Shown: positions 1 through 6,801, numbered from the stretch's first letter. The stretch: 8,610 nt of DNA from an uncultured Ignavibacteriales bacterium (GCA_903915485.1 CAIWTC010000113.1:1-8610), one strand, 5' to 3'. Notes: a model not told the origin generated them from the letters alone. Program-made: numbers and translations.

Positions 1-689
1 CTTATAACCTCACTCAGACTATCGCAATAACAAAACGCTTGGGACTCACAGGACTCACACTCAAGAGTATGCACCTACCCCTAACACTAAGCAAAGAAGA
101 AATGGAAAAGTCAGTTCAGGAAATAAAAGACTCAGGCCTAAACTTTTACGGTGTTGGAGTTTTATATATGACCACCGAAGAAGAAGTCAAACAGGCATTT
201 GAATATGCAAAAGCAGCAGGCGTCAAGATGATTATTGGCGTTCCTGAGCATAACTTACTACCTTACGCGGAAGATATGGTTAAGAAATACAATATCAATT
301 TAGCAATTCACAATCACGGTCCGACAGATAAAAGATATCCAACCCCTGATTCAGTTTATGAAAAAATCAAAAACATGGATAAGCGCGTTGGACTTTGCTT
401 CGATATCGGTCACACCGTCCGCGCAGGAGTTAATCCTTCAGAATCCGTTACAAAGTGTTTTGATAGGTTAATGGATGTACACATCAAAGATGAATCAGAA
501 CCTACAGAAAAAGGCAACACAGTTGAAATCGGCCGCGGCATCATTGACATTCCCGCATTCTTAAAAACATTAATCAAACTTGACTACAAAGGAACGGTCG
601 CTTTTGAATTTGAAAAAGATGAGAAAGACCCGCTCCCCGGCATAGCAGAATCTGTTGGATTCGTTCATGGTGTACTTTCGGTGCTATGA
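1..689 (+). CDS. Sugar phosphate isomerase/epimerase-like TIM-barrel protein (5' partial)
   Basis: The frame is open from base 3 to the TGA at 687-689. Codons before the TTG at 39 read YNLTQTIAITKR and run into LGLTGLTLKSMHLPL, a familiar internal strand of the xylose-isomerase-like (AP endonuclease 2) TIM barrel. The TTG is therefore internal and the true start lies outside the window; roughly the first barrel strand and any export signal are missing. Counting from that TTG, likely metal and substrate residues are H91/H93 (AIHNHG), D122 and H125 (CFDIGH), H148 with K150-D151 (HIKD), and E190/E192 (FEFE). The GRG at 165-167 is also usual in the family. Such proteins isomerise or epimerise sugars, and some relatives cleave oxidised glycosides by elimination. 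The stop overlaps the next start as ATGA, implying translational coupling. The family is clear; the substrate is unknown. Confidence 0.88.
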   Translation, partial: YNLTQTIAITKRLGLTGLTLKSMHLPLTLSKEEMEKSVQEIKDSGLNFYGVGVLYMTTEEEVKQAFEYAKAAGVKMIIGVPEHNLLPYAEDMVKKYNINLAIHNHGPTDKRYPTPDSVYEKIKNMDKRVGLCFDIGHTVRAGVNPSESVTKCFDRLMDVHIKDESEPTEKGNTVEIGRGIIDIPAFLKTLIKLDYKGTVAFEFEKDEKDPLPGIAESVGFVHGVLSVL

Positions 690-1579
690 TGAACAACTTA
701 ATAAAAACCTTTGTGCTCGCGGCGCTGTTGCTGCCGGCAAATATTCTTTTTGCTCAAAATACTGAACGACCAAGAATCATTGGACTTGCTCATGTGTCCA
801 TTAAGGTCAGCGACATAAATAAAGCAAGAGCATACTACGGAACATTCCTCGGTTATGACGAAGCATTCACTTACTATAACAAGGATTCAAGTGTATCTGT
901 TGCATTCTTTAAAGTAAATGACAGACAATACATAGAAATCACTCCGACGCTTCAACCAAAAGAAGTTGAAAGACTAGGACATTTTTGTTTTCAAACCGAT
1001 GATGCAGAAAAAATGCGCATGTATCTTTCTGCTAAAGGAATAACAGTACCCGAAAAATTATTAGTCGGCAGAGATAGGAATCTCCACTTTACAGTCATGG
1101 ACCCCGACAGTCACAAAGTTGAATTCGTGCAAGTGCTTCCCGGTTCGGACCACTTTATAAATAAGGGAAAACATAATACCGATAAACGCGTTTCTGACAG
1201 ACTGCTTCACACCGGCATAACAGTCAAGGACGCGAAAAAAGCAGATGGGTTCTATAAAGATATTTTAGGCTTTGTAGAATTCTGGCGCGGCGGCTATGCT
1301 GACACTATCAACTGGATTAACATGCGCCTTCCTGACTGCACCGATTATATTGAATACATGCTTTACCCCGGCGAAATAACGCCTGTTAATCTTCACTCAG
1401 CACATCACATCTCCCTGATGGTTCCTGATTTGCAGAAATCAATTGAACTGCTCAGCGAAAGAACCAACGGTAAAAATCTCGGCGCTCCTAAGGTCGGCAT
1501 AAATAAAAGATGGCTATTGAATATGTATGACCCCGACGGAACCAGAACAGAACTTATGGAACCGCATACAGTTAAATGA
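686..1579 (+). CDS. Exported protein with two VOC (glyoxalase/dioxygenase-fold) domains
   Basis: This 297-residue protein starts MMNN; ATG 686 and ATG 689 are both possible. Residues 1-23 form a Sec signal peptide with likely cleavage LFA|QN. Two VOC domains follow, about 30-152 and 170-293. Each keeps a full 2-His-2-Glu metal set: H36, E84, H99, E146 in the first and H175, E223, H241, E289 in the second. DPDSHKVEF and DPDGTRTEL are the typical final strands. VOC enzymes include glyoxalase I, extradiol dioxygenases, epimerases and resistance proteins, so the reaction cannot be named. It overlaps the upstream isomerase gene by 4 bp and has no clear ribosome binding site of its own, so it is probably coupled. 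The 31-base gap before the oxidoreductase gene suggests a shared transcript. An exported VOC protein inside a sugar operon is unusual. Fold confidence is high, function low. Confidence 0.88.
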   Translation: MMNNLIKTFVLAALLLPANILFAQNTERPRIIGLAHVSIKVSDINKARAYYGTFLGYDEAFTYYNKDSSVSVAFFKVNDRQYIEITPTLQPKEVERLGHFCFQTDDAEKMRMYLSAKGITVPEKLLVGRDRNLHFTVMDPDSHKVEFVQVLPGSDHFINKGKHNTDKRVSDRLLHTGITVKDAKKADGFYKDILGFVEFWRGGYADTINWINMRLPDCTDYIEYMLYPGEITPVNLHSAHHISLMVPDLQKSIELLSERTNGKNLGAPKVGINKRWLLNMYDPDGTRTELMEPHTVK

Positions 1580-1610
1580 TAATATTTCAAAATAGAAAGT
1601 AAGTTTTATA

Positions 1611-2924
1611 ATGAAACAAACCAGAAAACAATTTCTAAAAACAATTGCAATAGGCTCGGTGGGACTTGCCACCGGAATAAGTGCGAAAAGCTACGGTAGA
1701 ATTCTCGGAGCAAATGATAGACTAAACTTTGCGGTAGTCGGTCTAAGAAGCAGAGCATACGCACATCTTGCAGGGATTAAATCTGTCCCCAATACAAACA
1801 TAACTCATATCGCTGATGTCGATTCACGGGAACTTGAAAAATTTTCCAACGGAGTTAATAAAAAATTCGGGACTACTCCCATCAAAGAAAAAGATTTCCG
1901 AAAGATACTTGAATCAAAAGATGTTGACATTGTAACAATTGCATCACCCGACCATTGGCATGCAACGATGGCAATCATGGCCTTACAGGCAGGGAAACAT
2001 GTCTTCGTAGAAAAACCTTGCAGTCACAACCCTCATGAAGGGGAAATGATTATCGCCGCACAAAAGAAATTCGGCAAAGTTGTTCAGATGGGAAATCAGC
2101 ATCGCTCCGCAGAACTTGCAATCGAAGCAATGAACAGAATTCACGGCGGCTTAATCGGCGATACATACTTTGGAAAAGCCTGGTACACTAATAACCGGAA
2201 ATCAATCGGCGTTGGTAAACCCGCTCCCGTTCCCGACTATCTGGATTGGGATTTATGGCAAGGCCCCGCACCGCGCGTTCCCTATAAAGACAACATTCAT
2301 CCTTACAACTGGCATTGGTTCTTTAGATGGGGCACAGGCGAATCACTCAACAACGGCACACACGAAGTTGATTTATGCAGATGGGCGCTGAATGTTGGTT
2401 ACCCTGATTCTGTTACTTCTACCGGCGGGAGATATCATGACAAGGATGATTGGGAATTTTATGATACACTTGTAACAAATTTTAAGTACAAAGATAAAAT
2501 GATTTCATGGGATGGCTTATGCTGCAACGATAAAAAATATTACGGGCGAAGCAGAGGCATAGCGGTGTACGGAACAAAAGGAGTTGTTATATTAGACAGA
2601 CAAGGTTATGAAGTTTATGATTTAGAAGACCATAAACTAGAAGAAAGAACCGTGCAGGATAAAAACACAACCAAAGATTTGCAAAGCATTGACAGCATGA
2701 CAGATGCTCACTTCCGCAACTTTGTGAATGCTATCCAAAACGGAGAAAAACTTCATTCCCCAATTGAAGAAGGAAATGTAGCGGTTACAATGCTTCATCT
2801 TTCCAACATCAGTTGGAGAGTTGGCAGAACCTTGAATTTAAATAACAGCGACGGCCACATATTAAATGACGCGGAAGCAATGCATCTATGGAAAAGACAA
2901 TATGAAAAAGGATGGGAATTATAA
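1611..2924 (+). CDS. Gfo/Idh/MocA family oxidoreductase, Tat-like exported
   Basis: This 437-residue protein begins with a Tat-like leader: T4-R5-K6-Q7-F8-L9-K10 followed by a short hydrophobic stretch to about residue 26. The normal twin Arg is Arg-Lys here. A Rossmann domain spans about 37-155. Its dinucleotide loop reads GLRSRA (44-49) where the family usually has GxxGRG, and an acidic strand end follows at D69/D71. DHWH (114-117) and the hallmark EKP (134-136) are intact. The C-terminal alpha/beta domain (about 160-410) carries the likely catalytic pair H251 and D254 in GTHEVDLCRW. The family performs NAD(P)-dependent oxidation or reduction of sugars and cyclitols; exported Bacteroidota and Planctomycetes members usually hold their cofactor tightly. 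The gene starts 31 bases after the VOC gene, and its TAA is one base before the SGNH gene. Family assignment is firm; substrate and oxidation position are unknown. Confidence 0.95.
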   Translation: MKQTRKQFLKTIAIGSVGLATGISAKSYGRILGANDRLNFAVVGLRSRAYAHLAGIKSVPNTNITHIADVDSRELEKFSNGVNKKFGTTPIKEKDFRKILESKDVDIVTIASPDHWHATMAIMALQAGKHVFVEKPCSHNPHEGEMIIAAQKKFGKVVQMGNQHRSAELAIEAMNRIHGGLIGDTYFGKAWYTNNRKSIGVGKPAPVPDYLDWDLWQGPAPRVPYKDNIHPYNWHWFFRWGTGESLNNGTHEVDLCRWALNVGYPDSVTSTGGRYHDKDDWEFYDTLVTNFKYKDKMISWDGLCCNDKKYYGRSRGIAVYGTKGVVILDRQGYEVYDLEDHKLEERTVQDKNTTKDLQSIDSMTDAHFRNFVNAIQNGEKLHSPIEEGNVAVTMLHLSNISWRVGRTLNLNNSDGHILNDAEAMHLWKRQYEKGWEL

Positions 2925-2925
2925 A

Positions 2926-4305
2926 ATGATTTCAGCAAAAATAAAATACACTTTACTGCTCACAATATTATTACTGATTGTATCCTCGGCAACTGCTTCA
3001 GCACAAATAGAAAAACGCATTGCTGCTTTCGGGTCTTCCGTTTGTAATGCCACAGGCGACGAGACCACAGAAGGCGGATATATCGGCAGACTTACCGTGC
3101 TTGTAAAAAAATACGGATTCGAACTTATTAATGTTTCAAGAGGCGGTGACAATACAATTAAAATTCAAGAGCGATGGGAAAAGACAGATATTGCTCCAAA
3201 GAAAAAGGTCGAAGATAATCAATATCTACTGCCTGTAAATCCAAAGTTCGTTATCATCGGACTTTCTTTAGCTAATGAAGGTTTAGCGAAAAAAACCGAC
3301 GCGGGTAAGGACAGTATCTTTGAACAATTCAGAACAGGCATAATAGGCATTATTGCAAGGCTTCGTCAATTAGGGAAAATTCCCGTAGTTGCGAATTGCT
3401 ACCCTAACCAAGCATACTCGCTTGAAGACTATGCATATTTAAGAAAAATGAATCTAATCATCAGTTCTTGGGATGTTCCGTCAATTGATTTACTTGACTG
3501 TATCGATGATGGCTCGGGACGCTGGCTCGATGGCTTCTACCGCGATCCATCACATCCCTCAAGCGGCGGGCACAGGGAAATGTTTTTCACTTTTCCCCCG
3601 ACACTGTTTTCCGCATTGGAATCAGGCAAACCAGTGCCATCGTTTTTAAGTAGTAATCAATGCGCATCAATTACATATTCAAACGAACCTGCCTTCGTTT
3701 ACAAACCGGCAGATACAATTCATTCATTCACAAATTCTTTTTTGTTAAGAAACCCTGACAAACTTACCCTTGTGAAAATTGATGGAATGAAAGGCATTGT
3801 TGCAAGTTCAGAATACTCCTCAAAAAGCGAAAAGAGAATTTCGCTAAACATAAACACTTCTGCTGACACATTAATTACTCAATTAAAATACGAGAACGGG
3901 AAAATAATTTACTTATCAGGCAAAGACAACAAAACAGAAGTACCATTTAATTTTGATAAAGACAAATGGTATAGAGTTACACTGACACACCAATCAGCAA
4001 AAGGAGAAACAAAAGTATATATACAAGACTTTTTATTACTGACCGTCGCGGAAAGAATTATCCCCGGCAAATTCAAAATCGGTCTAAGAGGCAGCGGAGA
4101 CTATAAAGACATACTCCTTTACCGTTCAGCACTAAACCTGACCGAAGTACAATTCAACCTGACCGGCAAACTATACCGTTCAAGTCTCGAAATATACTCC
4201 CCGCTTAATGACGATTCATTCTCAGAAAACTCCGAGCCAAAGAATTTCGCACAAAGTTTATCGACATTGTATGTTAAAGGGAAAGTTATCCCCTCTATAA
4301 AATAA
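2926..4305 (+). CDS. Secreted SGNH/GDSL hydrolase with C-terminal LamG-like domain
   Basis: ATG 2926 is preferred over in-frame ATG codons at 2866 and 2902. It lies one base after the preceding stop, follows an AAAAAGGA stretch by about 13 bases, and puts a clean Sec signal at the N-terminus (hydrophobic 8-20, cleavage ASA|Q at 27). The product is 459 residues. The SGNH domain covers about 30-235. Block I reads G36-S37-S38, a GSS variant of GDS with S38 the likely nucleophile. Block II is G73/G74 in VSRGGDN, block III is N117 in GLSLANEG, and block V is D207-PS-H210. Residues about 260-425 look like a concanavalin/LamG sandwich (WYRVTLTHQS, VYIQDFLL, DILLYRSAL), probably a carbohydrate-binding or cell-surface module. 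SGNH enzymes of this type are esterases, often removing acyl groups from glycans. As last gene of the operon it may deacylate the sugar substrate. The exact ester is unknown. Confidence 0.88.
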   Translation: MISAKIKYTLLLTILLLIVSSATASAQIEKRIAAFGSSVCNATGDETTEGGYIGRLTVLVKKYGFELINVSRGGDNTIKIQERWEKTDIAPKKKVEDNQYLLPVNPKFVIIGLSLANEGLAKKTDAGKDSIFEQFRTGIIGIIARLRQLGKIPVVANCYPNQAYSLEDYAYLRKMNLIISSWDVPSIDLLDCIDDGSGRWLDGFYRDPSHPSSGGHREMFFTFPPTLFSALESGKPVPSFLSSNQCASITYSNEPAFVYKPADTIHSFTNSFLLRNPDKLTLVKIDGMKGIVASSEYSSKSEKRISLNINTSADTLITQLKYENGKIIYLSGKDNKTEVPFNFDKDKWYRVTLTHQSAKGETKVYIQDFLLLTVAERIIPGKFKIGLRGSGDYKDILLYRSALNLTEVQFNLTGKLYRSSLEIYSPLNDDSFSENSEPKNFAQSLSTLYVKGKVIPSIK

Positions 4306-4317
4306 AATTATATTTCG

Positions 4318-4343
4318 TAGGGGCACAAAATTTTGTGCCCCTA
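4318..4343. repeat. Perfect 26-bp palindrome, likely dispersed REP-like element
   Basis: The left half TAGGGGCACAAAA is followed directly by its exact reverse complement, giving a 13+13 perfect inverted repeat with no spacer. It begins 12 bases after the SGNH stop. As RNA it would fold into a GC-rich stem of at least 7 bp (GGGGCAC/GTGCCCC) closed through A:U pairs. No T-run follows on either strand, so it is not a canonical intrinsic terminator, although it could still stop or stabilise the operon transcript. It also directly abuts the decayed membrane-protein gene, which fits insertion of a small mobile repeat. Whether it is dispersed in the genome is an inference. Confidence 0.7.
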
Positions 4344-4351
4344 TAAGTTAT

Positions 4352-4843
4352 TACCCAAAGCAATCCTTATTTAAACATAGTACATTCCACAGCAACCCAA
4401 CAAAACAAGCACTGATAACAATTGCAGTTATCATAGTCGGCTTAATACTGGCAATCGGATTCCGCAACTATGATGATTCAGCATTCACTAATAGCCTGGC
4501 GGGATTTCTGCTGGGTATTCTTCTTATGCTAATCGGCATTCCGGGATTAATAACTCTCGGAACAGAAACAATTACCATCGACACAAACACAAGATGCATT
4601 CTTATTGAAAATGTGAATAGATTCAGAAAGAAAAATAAATTGATATATTTTAAGGAGATAGCAGAAGTGTTTGTGGGGTGTCAGGGAAAATGCTCAAGCG
4701 GGACAATGTTGTAATATGTCTGCCTTAGACTTAACACCGGGAAAGTTTATAATTTATTTTATCCGTCATATTACGACGGAAGGTGTGACAAATCAGTGGC
4801 CGAAAGCCGCTGCAACCGCATTCAAGAATACATTGCGCTGTAA
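4352..4843 (+). pseudogene. Decayed small membrane protein with PH-like tail, split by one TAA
   Basis: One frame (codon phase of 4352) runs from just after the palindrome to the TAA at 4841-4843, broken only by TAA at 4712-4714. Before the break are two hydrophobic helices: ALITIAVIIVGLILAIGF (4409-4462) and one starting SLAGFLLGILLMLIG (4493-4537). A PH-like beta segment follows, with ITIDTNTRCILIENVN and YFKEIAEVFVG. After the break the same frame continues with YVCLRLNTGKVYNLFY and YYDGRCDKSVAESRCNRIQ, which reads as the natural C-terminus of such a protein. There is no ATG, GTG or TTG in frame before 4526, which lies inside the second helix. Loss of both start and continuity points to a pseudogene. 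The left limit is uncertain. The family is unnamed here; it resembles small two-helix bacterial membrane proteins of unknown function. Confidence 0.65.
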
Positions 4844-4851
4844 TCATACCC

Positions 4852-4886
4852 CATTAACCACTTACAACTCACAATTCACCATTAAT
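4852..4886. repeat. Five degenerate 7-bp tandem units at the capA-like 3' end
   Basis: From 4852 the plus strand reads as five consecutive heptamers fitting [CA]A[CT]T[ACT]AC: CATTAAC, then CACTTAC, and onward to a last unit ending in T. The outermost units share a direct CCATTAA (4851-4857 and 4879-4885). The stop codon and last few codons of the minus-strand CapA-family gene lie inside this tract. It also fills the space between the pseudogene stop and that gene. It looks like low-complexity repeat DNA of the kind scattered in intergenic spaces; its genome-wide copy number cannot be judged here. Confidence 0.45.
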
Positions 4887-6029
4887 AAATATTTTTCCTC
4901 TGCTCTGCAAAACCTTTTTAGAATCATAATATGCTTCTTTCATTTTTGCTTTTTGAGAATTTCCCAAGTAAGTTAGAGTAGTATCACCATACATCGACGA
5001 AGGCAAAATATAATATCTCATTTTATTCTTTACGATTCCCTTAAAAACCCAAGTTGGAACTGCATTAACATTCTTCAACTTCAACTTACCGGAACTCAGA
5101 TTTTTCTCAATTTGCAAATCAAGAATAACTCCCGCATCTGAATATCTCCACTGCTGATTTGAAAAGAAATTACCTAAGGAATATGCAACAATACCGCTAT
5201 CAAGTTTAGTATTGTTTGTTTTGAAATATTCTACAGGCTGAAGTACATGAGGATGACTGCAGATAATGATATCAGCACCGGCGTTGACAACTGCACTTAC
5301 AGCTTCGCGTTGATGCTTATTTTCCGTTCGTTGATCCTCCTCCCCTATATGCATATACACTATAACCAAATCGGGAGAGTATGTTCTTGCCTTTGCTATA
5401 TCTATTCTTATTTGCGCAGTATCAATAATATTTACTAAATACATTTTATTCTTGGGAGATGCATTCCCGTTTAAATCTTTTGTATAGCCGAGTAAAGCAG
5501 CGTTAATCCCTTTGATGTTTATAATCCTTATCGAGTCCTTATCTCTTTGAGAGGAGAAAGTTCCGGTGGACTTTATTCCGCATTTATTTATTTGTTGAAT
5601 TGTCCTAAGGATTCCATATTCACCCCTGTCTATGCAGTGGTTATTGGAAGTAAATAAAAAGTCAAACCCGACTGTACGCAAACTTTTCACATAATCATCG
5701 GGACTGTTAAAAAGCGGATATCCCGAATAGTTTTTATCCGCGCCTGCAAACACAGTTTCTAAATTTCCAAAAAGACAATCTGACTTTTTGAATTCACCGA
5801 TAACATTTTCAAACACGGGAGCAAAATCAAAACTATCCGCACTCACCATCGCTGATTTATATTGCGGCATATGACACATGAGGTCACCGACGAATGATAG
5901 CGTAATAACTTTAGAAGAGTCCTGCGCATTAGCATCAGCGCGCTGAAAAGAAGAATATGGATTATAAGAAAGTGAGAGTAATACTGCTAAGGTTAGATAT
6001 ACTTTATGAAGCATAGCAAAGTCAATCAT
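4869..6029 (-). CDS. CapA-family (PGA_cap) calcineurin-like metallophosphatase, exported
   Basis: This 386-residue protein starts at the first ATG after an in-frame TAA; ATG at 6014 (residue 6) would also leave a good signal peptide. Residues 7-21 are hydrophobic and a likely cleavage site lies near NAQ|D (about 36). The CapA/PGA_cap metallophosphatase domain follows, about 41-300. Its motifs are FVGDLMCH (D49, H53), GNLET (N89, E91), SNNHCIDRG (N130, H131), MHIGEE (H227, E230), SHPHVLQP (H259, H261) and YSLGNFF (283-289). Family members act in poly-gamma-glutamate capsule handling or as envelope amidases/phosphoesterases, but no capsule synthase genes (capB, capC) are present, so a capsule role is unproven. 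The last residues (NGEL) and the stop lie in a heptamer repeat tract, so the original C-terminus may have been altered. It is the last gene of the ftsH operon, 95 bases after the kinase-like gene, and converges on the sugar operon. Confidence 0.9.
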   Translation of the reverse strand: MIDFAMLHKVYLTLAVLLSLSYNPYSSFQRADANAQDSSKVITLSFVGDLMCHMPQYKSAMVSADSFDFAPVFENVIGEFKKSDCLFGNLETVFAGADKNYSGYPLFNSPDDYVKSLRTVGFDFLFTSNNHCIDRGEYGILRTIQQINKCGIKSTGTFSSQRDKDSIRIINIKGINAALLGYTKDLNGNASPKNKMYLVNIIDTAQIRIDIAKARTYSPDLVIVYMHIGEEDQRTENKHQREAVSAVVNAGADIIICSHPHVLQPVEYFKTNNTKLDSGIVAYSLGNFFSNQQWRYSDAGVILDLQIEKNLSSGKLKLKNVNAVPTWVFKGIVKNKMRYYILPSSMYGDTTLTYLGNSQKAKMKEAYYDSKKVLQSRGKIFINGEL

Positions 6030-6124
6030 TTATTTGGCCCAGGCACAGATGACTGTAGGTCGAAGCTCCGTTTCGACATTAGTCCGCCGAAGATGGGTTC
6101 GCTTACACTTTTGGGGAACATCAT
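6026..6124 (-). CDS. Possible 32-codon ORF bridging kinase-like and capA-like genes
   Basis: Directly after the TAA of the kinase-like gene the minus strand reads ATG ATG and stays open for 32 codons. It ends in a TGA that overlaps the CapA-family start as ATGA. The peptide begins MMFPKSVSEP and ends SSVPGPNK; it has no hydrophobic segment and no known motif. The exact stop/start junctions on both sides would suit a translational bridge. However, the same DNA holds a hairpin element that looks like a dispersed repeat, and there is no ribosome binding site, so the frame may be open by chance. I favour repeat-derived sequence over a true gene, but cannot exclude translation. Confidence 0.25.
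   Translation of the reverse strand: MMFPKSVSEPIFGGLMSKRSFDLQSSVPGPNK
6055..6077. repeat. Inverted-repeat hairpin, likely REP-like element
   Basis: GTAGGTCGAA at 6055-6064 is followed by a 7-base loop and TTCGAC at 6072-6077, giving a perfect 6-bp stem (6059-6064 with 6072-6077). A second weak hairpin, CCGAA/TTCGC-like, lies at about 6087-6102. The left edge GTAGG matches the left edge of the palindrome at 4317-4321. Its place between two genes of one operon argues against a strong terminator, and no T-run follows on the transcribed strand. It may lower or uncouple expression of the downstream CapA-family gene. Confidence 0.5.
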
Positions 6125-6796
6125 TTACTTTATATAATCAAGATATTGAAGTTGTCCGGGTAAGAAATAATAATAACATCCCCACAAGAGAAACCCAATA
6201 GAAATCGGAATTGAAAAATTATCATCCGCCCAACCAAAAGAAATATTCTCGACAATAGCGCCTATTGCAACGGCAATTATTCCAAACACATATTCCATCG
6301 GAAGATTACTTGCCTTTGGTGTCAGAAGCACTACTACAACAGCGCTCACAAAAAATGTTAAAGTTCCCTCAAGTGATTTTGCCAGAAATTTATGCTTACC
6401 GAATTTTCTGCCGATTAACGCTGCAAGTGTATCACTTATTATCAATACAGTAAATGCAACTGCAAATATTTTTTCAGGGAAAATAAGGAAACATATTAAT
6501 GCCGAAAGCAAAACATAAGTAGCACCATTCAGGTTTTTTTTCTTTGCATCCACTTCATGTTTTCTCATCATGAAACCAAACACAGGATAAAAGATTTTAG
6601 CAACTGAAGGTAAATAGTGCCTGCTCAAATCAAGCAGAAGCGCGAATAATGTAATGCCGCCTAAAATATAAGCAGAGAGTGAATGCGGTAAATATGCGGC
6701 TAATATGGGAATGGATAAACTACAGAGATGAATTGACTTTCGTATAACTTCATCTCTGTAATTAATATCGTCTTGTTGAATTTCCTTGGTGGACAT
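6125..6796 (-). CDS. Dolichol/phytol/diacylglycerol kinase-like CTP-dependent membrane enzyme
   Basis: This is a 223-residue, strongly hydrophobic protein with about six or seven membrane helices. The frame could start at TTG 6805, which overlaps the ftsH stop as TTGA, but ATG 6796 is preferred as the more usual codon. Motifs of the SEC59/DGK1/VTE5 family (COG0170) are present: RKSIHL near the N-terminus (residues 19-24), ISDTLAALIGRKFGK (D122), KSLEGT (140-145) and DDNFSIPIS (D191, D192, N193). These enzymes use CTP to phosphorylate polyprenols, phytol or diacylglycerol in the membrane. The longer CdsA signature (SxxKRxxxxKDxG...HGGxxDRxD) is absent, so this is not a standard phosphatidate cytidylyltransferase, although cdsA itself often follows ftsH in related phyla. 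Close spacing to ftsH implies cotranscription. Family is fairly sure; lipid substrate is unknown. Confidence 0.85.
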   Translation of the reverse strand: MSTKEIQQDDINYRDEVIRKSIHLCSLSIPILAAYLPHSLSAYILGGITLFALLLDLSRHYLPSVAKIFYPVFGFMMRKHEVDAKKKNLNGATYVLLSALICFLIFPEKIFAVAFTVLIISDTLAALIGRKFGKHKFLAKSLEGTLTFFVSAVVVVLLTPKASNLPMEYVFGIIAVAIGAIVENISFGWADDNFSIPISIGFLLWGCYYYFLPGQLQYLDYIK

Positions 6797-6801
6797 TAAA
6801 C

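Noticed and set aside
39..41. TTG as the start of the first gene
   Set aside because: Conserved barrel sequence continues upstream in frame to the window edge, so the gene is truncated by the window.
2866..2925. Upstream ATG extension of the SGNH gene
   Set aside because: It would put 20 polar residues, read from inside the preceding gene, ahead of a clean signal peptide; the ATG at 2926 fits better.
4306..4317. Promoter between the SGNH gene and the membrane-protein remnant
   Set aside because: The stretch is too short and shows no -33 TTTG / -7 TAnnTTTG pair or sigma-70-like boxes.
4762..4780. Inverted repeat TCCGTC/GACGGA as a terminator between the converging genes
   Set aside because: The stem is only 6 bp, has no T-run, and lies inside codons of the membrane-protein remnant.
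4671..4976. Plus-strand open frame of 101 codons beginning MWGVRENAQAG
   Set aside because: It is out of phase with the membrane-protein remnant, overlaps the CapA-family gene antisense, and has no motif or plausible composition.
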